From a beta proteobacterium KB13 (GTDB lineage: Bacteria > Pseudomonadota > Gammaproteobacteria > Burkholderiales > Methylophilaceae): a DNA stretch of 64,000 bases. The stretch lies in NCBI GenBank assembly GCA_000156155.1, contig DS995299.1, positions 64,390 to 128,389 of the forward strand, read 5' to 3'. Positions 54,092 to 62,636 of this stretch are shown here, piece by piece. The position numbers and the translations under genes were made by a program. The first letter of the stretch is position 1, and each line of letters opens with the position of its first letter. The notes beneath the pieces were generated by a model. It saw only the letters and a list, made by a program, of their open reading frames with translations, was not told the DNA's origin and did not search any database.

Positions 54092-54117
54092 AAAAGCCCC
54101 TACTAGGGGCTTTTTTT
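54092..54117 (+). terminator. Intrinsic terminator of the rpsP-rimM-trmD-rplS operon
   Basis: agcccct / aggggct stem with a 3-base loop, flanked by an A run and followed by seven T, 22 bases after the rplS stop. Confidence 0.93.
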
Positions 54118-54138
54118 ATGCCATAATAAATTTCAATT

Positions 54139-55035
54139 ATGAATGAAGCATCTAAAGAATTACCTTTAATTGTTGATCAATTTATAAATAGCTTATGGTT
54201 AGAGGATGGCTTATCAAAAAATACATTAGATAGCTATCGTTATGATTTAAAGCAACTAGCCATCTGGTATTCTAATCGCGACATTGCTCATATTACAAAA
54301 AGTGAAATTCAAGAATATTTGGCTTATCGTTTTCCATTGTCAAAATCACGGAGTATCGCACGTCTATTGGCTTGTTTACGGAGGTTTTATAGATATTTGG
54401 TAAGAGAAAATATTATTCATGAGGATCCTACATTAATGATTGAGGCTCCTAAACCTTCAAAAGCACTCCCAAAAAGTTTAAATGAAAATGAGGTTGAGAA
54501 GCTTCTCAATGCACCTAATATATCTGATGACCAGGGTTTACGAGATCGAGCCATGTTGGAATTATTGTATGCATGTGGCTTAAGAGTCAGTGAATTAATC
54601 ACCATTATGGTCACTGAAGTTTCTTTAAATGATGGCGTGATCAGAATAACAGGCAAAGGGGATAAAACTAGACTAGTTCCGATGGGCGAGGAGGCTTCTC
54701 ACTGGATTGAGCAATACCTTAAATCTTCGCGAGATAATCTTTTAAAAGAGAAAAAATCAAAGTACCTTTTTGTAACTTTGAGAGGTGCTGCTATGACTCG
54801 TCAAGCCTTTTGGTATTTAATTAAAAGGTATGCAGTTGCATCAGGGATAAAGCATGCAATTTCTCCACACGTGTTAAGGCATGCCTTTGCCACACATTTG
54901 TTGAATCATGGCGCAGATTTGAGAGTAGTACAAATGTTGTTAGGCCATAGCGATATATCGACTACGCAAATATATACTCATGTGGCCCGCGAGAGATTGA
55001 AAGATTTACATCAAAAACATCACCCAAGAGGTTAA
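54139..55035 (+). CDS. xerD: Tyrosine recombinase XerD
   Basis: 298 aa partner of XerC for chromosome dimer resolution at dif. N-terminal SAM-like domain LWLEDGLSKNTLDSYRYDL. Catalytic residues: Arg in CGLRVSELI, Lys in ITGKGDKTRLVPMG, HxxR in PHVLRHAFATHLLNHG, His in LGHSDISTTQIYTHV with the nucleophile Tyr. N-terminal sequence resembles XerD more than XerC. Its stop interlocks with folB. Confidence 0.94.
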   Translation: MNEASKELPLIVDQFINSLWLEDGLSKNTLDSYRYDLKQLAIWYSNRDIAHITKSEIQEYLAYRFPLSKSRSIARLLACLRRFYRYLVRENIIHEDPTLMIEAPKPSKALPKSLNENEVEKLLNAPNISDDQGLRDRAMLELLYACGLRVSELITIMVTEVSLNDGVIRITGKGDKTRLVPMGEEASHWIEQYLKSSRDNLLKEKKSKYLFVTLRGAAMTRQAFWYLIKRYAVASGIKHAISPHVLRHAFATHLLNHGADLRVVQMLLGHSDISTTQIYTHVARERLKDLHQKHHPRG

Positions 55036-55385
55036 ATCGATCGATTAAGAATGATACCAACGAAATCAGCATCTGGAATTATTTTTTTCTTTGATATTTT
55101 CAAGGTAAGAGACTGGGCAGGAAAGTTTTGAAGAATTTGAGATGCTATTTTTTCTCCAAAACTTTCAAGTAAGATATCTTTATTTTCATCAGCCAGTGAT
55201 TTAATTAATTCAATTACAGAGCTATAGTCAATAGTGCCTTCTAAATTATCCGAATTGAAGGCATCATTTTTTTTAAGAATAATATTCAAATCAATGTAAA
55301 GATTTTGTGGAATAGCTCTTTCCCAATCTGGTACTCCAATAATAATCGGAACAACAAAATTGGATATGAAAATTTGATTATTCAT
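55032..55385 (-). CDS. folB: Dihydroneopterin aldolase
   Basis: 117 aa enzyme of folate synthesis. The family N-terminus IFISNFVVPIIIGVPDWERAIPQNLYIDL (in parts), IDYSSVIELI, LLESFGEKIASQIL and the C-terminal Lys in LKISKKKIIPDADFVGI are present. Divergent from plsY across 28 bases. Confidence 0.91.
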   Translation of the reverse strand: MNNQIFISNFVVPIIIGVPDWERAIPQNLYIDLNIILKKNDAFNSDNLEGTIDYSSVIELIKSLADENKDILLESFGEKIASQILQNFPAQSLTLKISKKKIIPDADFVGIILNRSI

Positions 55386-55413
55386 CTGAATAGCAATCCC
55401 TTATAATTTAAAT

Positions 55414-55998
55414 ATGATTAATTTTATCTGCATTATTTTAGCTTATTTTATAGGATCCATTTCGTTTGGAATTTTATTAAGCAAGATTTTTAAAATTCAA
55501 GATCCACGAAGTTTTGGCTCAAAAAATCCAGGAGCGACTAATGTCATGAGGTCGGGAAAAAAATTAGCTGCACTATTAACACTTCTGGGTGACATGCTCA
55601 AAGGGACAATTGTTGTTTTGATAGCAGAATTTTATTTAAATCTTAATTATGAACAAGTGCTACTTATTGCAGCGGCAGTTTTTTTAGGACATCTGTTTCC
55701 TGTCTACCATCAATTTAAAGGTGGTAAAGGGGTTGCTACCGCCTTGGGAGTCTTATTAGCAATTGATATTCATGTTGCAATCTTAGTGCTAATCATTTGG
55801 CTAGTTATTTTTTTGGTAAGTCGCATTTCCTCTTTGTCTGCCATCACTGCAGCATTATGTTTACCTTTGATGGCGTTTTTCATGAATGTTGATCAGAGTT
55901 TTTTATGGCTTAGTCTCTTTTTAAGTGTCTTATTAATTTACCGTCATAAAGAAAACATTAAAAATTTAATTGAAAAAAAAGAATCCAATTTTAAATAG
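55414..55998 (+). CDS. plsY: Glycerol-3-phosphate acyltransferase PlsY
   Basis: 194 aa membrane acyltransferase using acyl-phosphate. Motifs: AYFIGSISFGILLSK, RSFGSKNPGATNVMRSGKKLAALLTLLGDMLKG (in parts), GHLFPVYHQFKGGKGVATALG. About five membrane helices. Common neighbour of folB and tsaD in proteobacteria. Ends 5 bases from convergent tsaD. Confidence 0.94.
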   Translation: MINFICIILAYFIGSISFGILLSKIFKIQDPRSFGSKNPGATNVMRSGKKLAALLTLLGDMLKGTIVVLIAEFYLNLNYEQVLLIAAAVFLGHLFPVYHQFKGGKGVATALGVLLAIDIHVAILVLIIWLVIFLVSRISSLSAITAALCLPLMAFFMNVDQSFLWLSLFLSVLLIYRHKENIKNLIEKKESNFK

Positions 55999-56003
55999 GA
56001 AGA

Positions 56004-57008
56004 TTAAATTTCTGTAAGTTTCCATTTGGGTTTGACAGAAAATTCATAATTTTTGTTAATCGAAAGTTGATGCCTAAAAAATCCGGCAATAGCAATCATG
56101 GCCCCATTGTCAGTACAAAATTCCAGACTGGGGAAAAATAATTGAAAACTATGTTCTTCAGCAAGTGATTTTAACTTGTCTCGCAATTGTCTATTAGCCC
56201 CTACTCCGCCAGAAACAACTAAGCAACTCAAATTTTTTTCTTTAAGCGCTTTTAAACATTTCGTGGTGAGGACATCTGTGATGGACTCTTGGAATGCATA
56301 AGCAATATTCGCTTTTTTTGCATCATCCAAAGGCTGTTCTTTTTTGACCAGATTAAGCACTGCCGTTTTTAATCCACTAAAACTAAAATTGAGATCATCA
56401 CTGCTAATCAATGGCTTTGGCAGTGAATAAAACGAAGAACCGGAAGTGGCTAGTTTTGATAATGCTGCGCCACCAGGGTATCCAAGGCCTAGGAGTTGGG
56501 CACTTTTGTCAAAGGCTTCCCCAGCTGCATCATCAAGCGTATCTCCAATAATCTCATAATTACCCAGTTCTCTCACGTGAATGAGTTGTGAATGCCCTCC
56601 CGAGACAAGCAATGCTAAAAAAGGAAATTCAGGTTGATTATTTTCTAAAAAGGGAGATAAAAGGTGTCCTTCAAGGTGATGAATAGGGATTGTTGGAATG
56701 GCTAAACTCATAGCCAAACTTTCTGCGACGCTGGCTCCTACTAAAAGAGCTCCTGAAAGCCCGGGACCTTTGGTATAAGCAATGGCATTAAGATCGGTAA
56801 CGTCTTTGTTAGTTTTTTTGAATAATTCATCTAACAAAGGGAGTATGAATCGAATGTGATCGCGTGATGCTAGCTCTGGGACCACTCCACCGTATAAACG
56901 ATGCAAATCAACTTGAGAATTTAAAACATGTCCGATTAGACCTGATTCTGAGTCATAAAGGGCCAAACCCGTTTCATCACAAGAAGACTCAATACCTAAG
57001 ATTAACAT
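56004..57008 (-). CDS. tsaD: tRNA N6-threonylcarbamoyladenosine transferase TsaD
   Basis: 334 aa ASKHA-fold subunit that makes t6A37 with TsaB and TsaE. ILGIESSCDETGLALYD, YTKGPGLSGALLVGASVAE, metal histidines in IPIHHLEGHLLSP, LVSGGHSQLIHV, VSGGVGANRQLRDKL and FCTDNGAMIAIAG. Divergent from rpsU. Confidence 0.96.
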   Translation of the reverse strand: MLILGIESSCDETGLALYDSESGLIGHVLNSQVDLHRLYGGVVPELASRDHIRFILPLLDELFKKTNKDVTDLNAIAYTKGPGLSGALLVGASVAESLAMSLAIPTIPIHHLEGHLLSPFLENNQPEFPFLALLVSGGHSQLIHVRELGNYEIIGDTLDDAAGEAFDKSAQLLGLGYPGGAALSKLATSGSSFYSLPKPLISSDDLNFSFSGLKTAVLNLVKKEQPLDDAKKANIAYAFQESITDVLTTKCLKALKEKNLSCLVVSGGVGANRQLRDKLKSLAEEHSFQLFFPSLEFCTDNGAMIAIAGFFRHQLSINKNYEFSVKPKWKLTEI

Positions 57009-57023
57009 TTTGACAATTTATTG

Positions 57024-57052
57024 TTGAAAAAAAATGATATTAGCATTAAAAT
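57024..57052 (+). promoter_or_regulatory. Candidate promoter of rpsU-yqeY-dnaG
   Basis: TTGAAA at 57024-57029 and TAAAAT at 57047-57052 with a 17-base spacer, 38 bases before the rpsU ATG. A TTGACA at 57010-57015 near the tsaD start could serve an overlapping promoter. Pattern-based. Confidence 0.5.
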
Positions 57053-57090
57053 AGCGGACCTTAAACGAACTATTAATAAAATAATTATTT

Positions 57091-57303
57091 ATGACAACTA
57101 TTAAAGTAAAAGAGAACGAACCATTTGACGTTGCATTAAGAAGATTTAAGCGTCTTGTTGAAAAAACAGGTCTTATGAATGATCTTCGTGCTAAAGAATT
57201 TTACGAAAAACCTACATGGGAGCGTAAAAGAAAAGCAGCGGCTGCGGTAAAAAGACAATATAGACGTCTTCGCAACCAAATGTTACCTCCAAAAATGTAC
57301 TAA
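57091..57303 (+). CDS. rpsU: 30S ribosomal protein S21
   Basis: 70 aa. [52 protein letters not shown] (each in parts) are typical. First gene of the macromolecular-synthesis run with yqeY, dnaG and rpoD. Confidence 0.96.
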   Translation: MTTIKVKENEPFDVALRRFKRLVEKTGLMNDLRAKEFYEKPTWERKRKAAAAVKRQYRRLRNQMLPPKMY

Positions 57304-57313
57304 ACCCTCCGAG

Positions 57314-57757
57314 ATGTCGATCCGACAATTAATCTCAGATGATATGAAAACCTTCATGCGAGCCAAAGATACGGCTCGACTTGGAGCTATTCGCCTTCTT
57401 CAGGCCTCTATCAAACAAAAAGAAGTTGACGAGAGAATTGAATTAAATGATGACCAAATTCTAACTGTCATCCAAAAAATGCTTAAACAAAGAAAAGATT
57501 CAATCGAAGCTTATCAAGAAGCGAATAGACAAGATTTGATTGATCAAGAACAATTAGAGATTGAAGTACTAACCAAATACATGCCAGAACCATTATCGGA
57601 TGAAGAGATAAATCAATTCATTGAAGAAGCAATAGCGGCAACTGGAGCTGCTGATATGAAAGATATGGGTAAAGTTGTGGGTGTACTCAAATCAAAAGTA
57701 GCTGGCCGTGCCGATATGGGTGAAGTATCAAAATTAGTCAGACAAAAACTCTCATAA
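57314..57757 (+). CDS. yqeY: GatB/YqeY domain protein
   Basis: 147 aa. IRQLISDDMKTFMRAKDTARLGAIRLLQASIKQKEVD at the start (in parts), LTKYMPEPLSDEEI and the C-terminal GKVVGVLKSKVAGRADMGEVSKLVRQKL, which is homologous to the tRNA-binding tail of GatB. Exact role unknown; conserved between rpsU and dnaG in many bacteria. Confidence 0.93.
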   Translation: MSIRQLISDDMKTFMRAKDTARLGAIRLLQASIKQKEVDERIELNDDQILTVIQKMLKQRKDSIEAYQEANRQDLIDQEQLEIEVLTKYMPEPLSDEEINQFIEEAIAATGAADMKDMGKVVGVLKSKVAGRADMGEVSKLVRQKLS

Positions 57758-57799
57758 ATCACTTATAAAAATTGAAATAATTTCAGTTATCATTATGTG

Positions 57800-59536
57800 A
57801 TGATCCCGGAGTCCTTTATTCAAGAAATCTTAAATCGAATTGACGTTGTCGATGTTGTTGATCAAAGAGTAAAACTAAAAAAAGCTGGCGCAAACTATGT
57901 TGCATGTTGCCCCTTTCATCAAGAAAAATCTCCCTCTTTCACAGTAAGCCCCTCCAAGCAGTTTTATCATTGCTTCGGATGTGGCGCCCATGGATCGGCC
58001 ATTAGTTTTTTGATGGAGTATGACGGATTAACATTTATTGAATCTGTTCAATCAATTGCAAATCAGCTTGGGTTAGCCGTGCCAAATGATCAATCTAATG
58101 TAAAGAAAGATAAAGCAGATGAGTTTAAGTTAGAAGAAATTCTAAAGAGAGCTAATCAACATTTTAAAAAAAATCTGCGCTCTTCAGAATTAGCAATTAA
58201 TTATTTAAAAAAAAGAGGATTAACTGGAACTGTTGCCCGTGAATTTCAGATTGGATATGCGAGTGATGATTGGCAAGGATTGAAAAAAGAATTTGAAAAC
58301 TATGAAGAGCCAAAATTACAAACTGCTGGATTAGTACAAAAAAACGATTCTGGGAAAATATATGATCGATTTAGAAATAGAATTATCTTTCCAATTATCA
58401 ATGCTAAAGACAATATTATTGGATTTGGTGGCAGGGTAATAAATAAGGAAGATCAACCCAAATATTACAATTCACCAGAAACTCCATTATTCAAAAAAAG
58501 TTACGAAGTATATGGTCTCCCTCAAGCTAAAAAAGGGATTCGAGAAGATAATAATATTTTGATTGTAGAAGGATATATGGATGTCATATCTTTATATCAA
58601 CATGGCATTGAAAATGCAGTTGCAACTTTAGGAACAGCAACAACCATTTATCATTTAAAAAAATTAATTCGCTACTCAAAAAAAATTACTTTTTGTTTTG
58701 ATGGAGATCATGCCGGAAAAGAGGCTGCTTGGAAGGCACTAAATACTGCTGTTGAAATTTTAGAGGATGATTACGAATTTTATTTCTTATTTTTACCCGA
58801 AGGTGAAGATCCAGATACATTCATAACAAAAAACTCAATTCAAGATTTCAAAAAATACATCGATCATGCGACTCCCTTAACTGAATTCATTGTTAAAAGA
58901 TTAACTGAAAAGAATGATCTAACTAGCCAGGAAAATAAGATTAAATTTATAAATAATTTTGAGCCAATTTATAAAAAAATAAATTCTAATAAATATAAAA
59001 TATTTCTCATTAAAAGAATTGCAGACTTAATTCACTTTTCACAGAGAGAAATTGAAAAGATGATGAGGATTGAGTCCGCTGAAAATTATTCTTCTTCACA
59101 ACAAATCAAATATTCGCCATCGACGAGGAATTCATTAACAGCGAAGCGTAAATATATTCTTATATTAGTCATGAAACCAGAGTTATTTAATAGTGATGAT
59201 GAAGTATTTTTTCAGAGTAATTTAATTGAGGATGAACTGTTTAATAAAATTAAAAAATTATTGGAAGAGAATGATTCAAACATTAAAAATACAGCTAGCT
59301 TACTTCATTCTTTAGTAAATAAAGTTGATGAAAATATATTGAATGAATTACAAAAACAGATGATGGATTATTCTGAAAATATTGATTTGCTTGAAGAGTT
59401 TAAGGGTATTCAAAATTCTTTTAGTCATCAATTAAATAAGACTCAACAATCTCAGCAATTTGCAGCACTTAAAAATAAAAAATTAAGTGAATTAAGTGAT
59501 GAGGAAAAAGAATTTCTGAAAAATTATAAGAAATAA
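57800..59536 (+). CDS. dnaG: DNA primase
   Basis: 578 aa. CHC2-type zinc finger CCPFHQEKSPSFTVSPSKQFYHCFGCG (in parts), Toprim motifs ILIVEGYMDVISLYQHGI and ITFCFDGDHAGKEAAWKAL, FGGRVINKEDQPKYYNSPETPLF, and a helical C-terminal domain for DnaB binding. Start is the ATG at 57800; the preceding GTG gives only one extra residue. It synthesises the RNA primers for replication. Confidence 0.95.
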   Translation: MIPESFIQEILNRIDVVDVVDQRVKLKKAGANYVACCPFHQEKSPSFTVSPSKQFYHCFGCGAHGSAISFLMEYDGLTFIESVQSIANQLGLAVPNDQSNVKKDKADEFKLEEILKRANQHFKKNLRSSELAINYLKKRGLTGTVAREFQIGYASDDWQGLKKEFENYEEPKLQTAGLVQKNDSGKIYDRFRNRIIFPIINAKDNIIGFGGRVINKEDQPKYYNSPETPLFKKSYEVYGLPQAKKGIREDNNILIVEGYMDVISLYQHGIENAVATLGTATTIYHLKKLIRYSKKITFCFDGDHAGKEAAWKALNTAVEILEDDYEFYFLFLPEGEDPDTFITKNSIQDFKKYIDHATPLTEFIVKRLTEKNDLTSQENKIKFINNFEPIYKKINSNKYKIFLIKRIADLIHFSQREIEKMMRIESAENYSSSQQIKYSPSTRNSLTAKRKYILILVMKPELFNSDDEVFFQSNLIEDELFNKIKKLLEENDSNIKNTASLLHSLVNKVDENILNELQKQMMDYSENIDLLEEFKGIQNSFSHQLNKTQQSQQFAALKNKKLSELSDEEKEFLKNYKK

Positions 59537-59573
59537 TTACATTTAAAAATCAAACCAAGTTATACCAAATATA

Positions 59574-59602
59574 TTGATGAAAAAGAGTGAATTTGTTATC
59601 AT
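59574..59602 (+). promoter_or_regulatory. Candidate rpoD promoter
   Basis: TTGATG at 59574-59579 and TATCAT at 59597-59602, 17 bases apart, in the 104-base gap between dnaG and rpoD. It would give a leader of about 32 bases. Suggests that rpoD has its own housekeeping promoter besides read-through from rpsU. Confidence 0.5.
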
Positions 59603-59640
59603 GTCGGGTCGTTCTGTTAATTAATTTAAGGCGTTCACGC

Positions 59641-61617
59641 ATGGGAAGACCAAGAAAAAATCCTGAAGAAAAAGTTACTCCTAAAAGAACAAGAAAACCT
59701 CGTGTCAAAAAGCTAAAAGATTTATATCTGGATGAGGCTTCCAATCCGAAAGAAGCTGAAAATAGAAGAAATCAGCTAAAAGCGTTAATCATCTTAGGTA
59801 AAGAGCGCGGTTACCTGACACATGCTGAGATTAATGACCACCTTCCTGATGAGATATCTGAAACTGATCAAGTTGACGAAATTATTTCTATCATCCATGA
59901 CATGGGTATTCGAACCTATGACGAAGCTCCAGATGCAGAGAATTTATTAATGGATGACGCGCCTGCTCCTGTTACTGACGAAGAGGCAGCAGAAGAAGCA
60001 GAACAAGCACTAGCTACTGTTGATTCAGAGTTTGGAAGAACGACAGACCCTGTGCGTATGTATATGCGTGAAATGGGTAAGGTGGGCTTGCTTGATAAAA
60101 AAGAAGAAATTGAAATTGCGAAAAGAATTGAAGATGGTTTAAAGCATATGGTTCAAGCCATTTCTGCATGCCCAGGCATTATTGATGATCTGATGCAAAT
60201 GGGCGACAAAGTAAAGGCTGGAGAATTATCAGTGGATGAATTTGTTGATGGTTTAATTGATCTAGAAGCTGAGAAGGAGCTAAATGAAGCTCTTGGCATG
60301 AATGATGAAGAGTCATCAAATGATGAAGATAGTGATGACGATGACGATGATTCATCATCTTCTGATAATGGCAAAGGCATGTCTTCAGAAGATTTGAAAG
60401 TGTTAACAGAGGAAGTTCTGAAAAGATTTAAAAAAATCAAATCGGCGCATAAAAAGTTAGCCTTATTGCGTGAGAAAAATAAATGGATTGATGACCCAGA
60501 ATATAAGAAACACCAGGATGTTATACAAAAAGAATTACTTAATTTTAGATTTTCAGCAAAGCTTGTTGAAGTCTTGTGTGACAAAGTTAGACAATTCATT
60601 GTACAGATTCGCTCACATGAGCGCACCATCATGGATTTTTGTGTAAACCAAGCTAAGATGCCTCGAACCCAATTCATCAAATCATTCCCTGGAAATGAAA
60701 CCAGTAATAAATGGTTAAAAGTAGAGATGAAGGAAGATAAACCTTACATTGCTAATCTAGAAAAATTAAAACATTCAATTTTAGACCAACAGGCGCAATT
60801 AAAAGAATTAGAAGACTTCTCTGGTATCCCTATTAAAAATTTCAAAGAGATTAACCGCCAAATGACGAGAGGGGAATCTCGAGCAAGACGTGCAAAAAGA
60901 GAAATGATTGAAGCTAACTTACGTTTAGTGATTTCAATAGCTAAGAAATATACCAATCGTGGCTTGCAATTTTTAGATCTTATCCAAGAAGGAAATATTG
61001 GTTTAATGAAAGCAGTCGATAAATTTGAGTATCGAAGAGGTTACAAATTTTCAACCTATGCGACATGGTGGATTCGTCAGGCGATCACTCGATCTATTGC
61101 CGATCAGGCAAGAACTATCCGTATCCCAGTGCATATGATTGAGACCATCAATAAGATGAATCGAATTTCAAGACAGATTTTACAAGCAACAGGCCAAGAA
61201 CCAGAGCCAGCAGTCTTGGCTGAGAAAATGGAAATGCCTGAAGATAAAATCAGAAAAATTCTAAAAATATCTAAGGAGCCAATTTCAATGGAGACTCCAA
61301 TCGGTGATGATGAGGATTCTCACTTAGGCGATTTTATTGAAGATCTTGGTACATTGACTCCAGATGATGCTGCAGTTTATTCAAGTCTTCGAAATGTGAC
61401 TAATGAAATTCTTGAAGGGCTTACTCCAAGAGAAGCTAAAGTATTGAGAATGAGGTTTGGTATTGAAATGAATACAGACCATACGTTAGAAGAAGTTGGA
61501 AAGCAGTTCGATGTTACTCGTGAAAGAATCCGTCAGATTGAAGCTAAAGCTTTAAGAAAGCTTAGACACCCAACAAGGTCTGATCGATTAAAAAGCTTTC
61601 TTGAAGGAAAAGATTAA
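59641..61617 (+). CDS. rpoD: RNA polymerase primary sigma factor RpoD (sigma-70)
   Basis: 658 aa from the ATG at 59641. The open frame extends to 59587 but that part contains the promoter and is not coding. Region 1.1 at about 40-100, region 1.2 near [17 protein letters not shown], an acidic run of Asp/Glu/Ser at about residues 222-244 in the non-conserved region, region 2 with [39 protein letters not shown] (in parts) and region 4 with [28 protein letters not shown] (in parts). It ends 8 bases before a tRNA gene. Confidence 0.97.
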   Translation: MGRPRKNPEEKVTPKRTRKPRVKKLKDLYLDEASNPKEAENRRNQLKALIILGKERGYLTHAEINDHLPDEISETDQVDEIISIIHDMGIRTYDEAPDAENLLMDDAPAPVTDEEAAEEAEQALATVDSEFGRTTDPVRMYMREMGKVGLLDKKEEIEIAKRIEDGLKHMVQAISACPGIIDDLMQMGDKVKAGELSVDEFVDGLIDLEAEKELNEALGMNDEESSNDEDSDDDDDDSSSSDNGKGMSSEDLKVLTEEVLKRFKKIKSAHKKLALLREKNKWIDDPEYKKHQDVIQKELLNFRFSAKLVEVLCDKVRQFIVQIRSHERTIMDFCVNQAKMPRTQFIKSFPGNETSNKWLKVEMKEDKPYIANLEKLKHSILDQQAQLKELEDFSGIPIKNFKEINRQMTRGESRARRAKREMIEANLRLVISIAKKYTNRGLQFLDLIQEGNIGLMKAVDKFEYRRGYKFSTYATWWIRQAITRSIADQARTIRIPVHMIETINKMNRISRQILQATGQEPEPAVLAEKMEMPEDKIRKILKISKEPISMETPIGDDEDSHLGDFIEDLGTLTPDDAAVYSSLRNVTNEILEGLTPREAKVLRMRFGIEMNTDHTLEEVGKQFDVTRERIRQIEAKALRKLRHPTRSDRLKSFLEGKD

Positions 61618-61625
61618 TCTAAATA

Positions 61626-61702
61626 GGGCCTATAGCTCAGTTGGTTAGAGCAGAGGACTCATAATCCTTTGGTCCCTGGTTCGAGTCCAGGTGGGCCCAC
61701 CA
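61626..61702 (+). tRNA. tRNA with CAU anticodon, probably tRNA-Ile2 (lysidine-modified)
   Basis: 77 bases including an encoded CCA. Acceptor GGGCCTA pairs with TGGGCCC, D-arm GCTC/GAGC, anticodon arm GAGGA-CTCATAA-TCCTT, T-arm CCTGG-TTCGAGT-CCAGG. The anticodon is CAT, so it is Met or Ile2. The C4-G69 and C5-G68 acceptor pairs are those recognised by TilS in E. coli tRNA-Ile2, and the sequence is far from initiator tRNA. It begins 8 bases after the rpoD stop, so it is probably processed from the rpoD transcript. Confidence 0.95.
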
Positions 61703-61713
61703 ATAAAAACAAG

Positions 61714-61739
61714 GCTTACAGTTCATGTAAGCTTTTTTT
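61714..61739 (+). terminator. Intrinsic terminator after the tRNA
   Basis: gcttaca / tgtaagc stem (61714-61732) with a gttca loop and a following run of seven T. It would end the rpoD-tRNA transcript. Confidence 0.82.
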
Positions 61740-62057
61740 ATTTCTACTTTATCAAATTAAGACAATAAAAATTTTATTTAAATTAAAACATAGTTAAGAT
61801 GTTAATAAGATTATTGACTAGCCTATTTGAACCGCCGGCTAGTCAGGCGGTGTTTCAGGGAAGTAAGCGGTTATCATATTAAACACCAGATAACCATGGT
61901 GCTGGAGGTAATGAAGAGAGAATTAAGCCTCCTTAATTGATAGATGAGTGAGTTTAAAAAAGTCAGGAAAAAAATTTCATTCATTAATTGAATAAAAAAT
62001 CCTGACCTATTGAGTATTGCTGCATCACATTTATATAAGAGTAAAACCGGAGGAAGA
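61740..62057. other. Gene-free region with interleaved inverted repeats (possible structured RNA)
   Basis: No convincing gene of normal length. 61740-61815 is AT-rich. From 61816 to 61938 there is a dense chain of exact complementary blocks: gactagcc 61816-61823 with ggctagtc 61837-61844; accgcc 61831-61836 with ggcggt 61846-61851; ggtgttt 61849-61855 with aaacacc 61881-61887; ggttatc 61869-61875 with gataacc 61889-61895; aattaag 61921-61927 with cttaatt 61932-61938. Neighbouring helices interleave and exclude one another. The rest, to 62057, holds an inverted repeat (61962-61968 with 62000-62006) and an ECF-type promoter candidate. GC content in the core is clearly above the surroundings. 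Confidence 0.5.
61998..62026 (+). promoter_or_regulatory. Candidate ECF promoter of the sigma gene
   Basis: aatcctgacct (from 61998) and attgctgcatc (ending 62026) match, apart from a one-base spacer change and one substitution, a block upstream of the Sel1 gene at 63378. The ATG lies 31 bases downstream. The -35-like tcctgac is also the right arm of an inverted repeat. A shared motif before a sigma gene and a nearby secreted-protein gene suggests autoregulation; the motif is inferred from two copies only. Confidence 0.42.
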
Positions 62058-62636
62058 ATGCTTGCAGGGGAAGTGCTAGAGCAATTGAAAGACAAAGCAA
62101 AGCTAAATGTTGCCTATAAGGCTCTAAATAACTTTTTTTATAAAAAAGCCTTCAGGTTTTTATTGAGTAATAAATTAAATGATGAGGATGCCGATGATGT
62201 GATTCAAGAGACTTTTATTAAGGTATTTGAAAAGATCGACACCCTTAAAGAGGACGGTAAATTTGAATCATGGTTGTGGCAGATTCTAAGAAATAATATG
62301 AATGAGTTTTATCGTAAATCAAATAGAAAAAATGATGTCATGTTTAGTGTTGCATCAGAAGACCTTGAAAATCTTAAGGGCGATGAAGATGTGAAGGTCA
62401 GTCATGATCAAAAATATGATGATCAGCAAAGTTGTATTGAGGAAAAATTTAAATTATTTAAAGAAGAGATGCCAGATCGCCACTATGCCATTAATTTACA
62501 AAAAGATGGTGTGCCTGTTAAAGATATTTCCATCAGAATAGGCCGCTCTTATGCAGCAACTAAAGAATTTTTATCTCAATCAAAAAAGAAATTGATTCCA
62601 TACTTTGAAGAATGTAAAGAAATTGAAACATCATGA
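62058..62636 (+). CDS. ECF-like sigma-70 family sigma factor
   Basis: 192 aa from the ATG at 62058, which has a GGAGG ribosome-binding site 4 bases away; an upstream in-frame TTG at 62010 would start inside the candidate promoter. Region 2 reads LSNKLNDEDADDVIQETFIKVFEKI followed by KFESWLWQILRNNMNEFYRKSNRK (each in parts). Region 4 reads MPDRHYAINLQKDGVPVKDISIRIGRSYAATKEFLSQSKKKL (in parts), a helix-turn-helix. There is no region 3, so it belongs to group 4. Its stop overlaps the ATG of the next gene by 4 bases. The stimulus is unknown. Confidence 0.85.
   Translation: MLAGEVLEQLKDKAKLNVAYKALNNFFYKKAFRFLLSNKLNDEDADDVIQETFIKVFEKIDTLKEDGKFESWLWQILRNNMNEFYRKSNRKNDVMFSVASEDLENLKGDEDVKVSHDQKYDDQQSCIEEKFKLFKEEMPDRHYAINLQKDGVPVKDISIRIGRSYAATKEFLSQSKKKLIPYFEECKEIETS

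Noticed and set aside
59587-59640. N-terminal extension of RpoD by 18 residues
   Set aside because: It covers the -10 region of the candidate promoter, and [11 protein letters not shown] at 59641 is a better start.
60153-60680. Long minus-strand open frame inside rpoD
   Set aside because: A Ser-rich shadow of the acidic rpoD region; rpoD is certain on the plus strand.
61626-61702. Elongator or initiator tRNA-Met
   Set aside because: Anticodon CAT allows it, but the C4-G69 and C5-G68 pairs favour tRNA-Ile2, and initiator features are absent. Elongator Met is not fully excluded.
61816-61851. A classical H-type pseudoknot formed by helices 1 and 2
   Set aside because: With an 8-pair first stem and only one base between ggctagtc and ggcggt, the loop could not cross the groove. 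Alternative, mutually exclusive helices are more likely. An HDV-like ribozyme also does not fit: there is no room for its P3.
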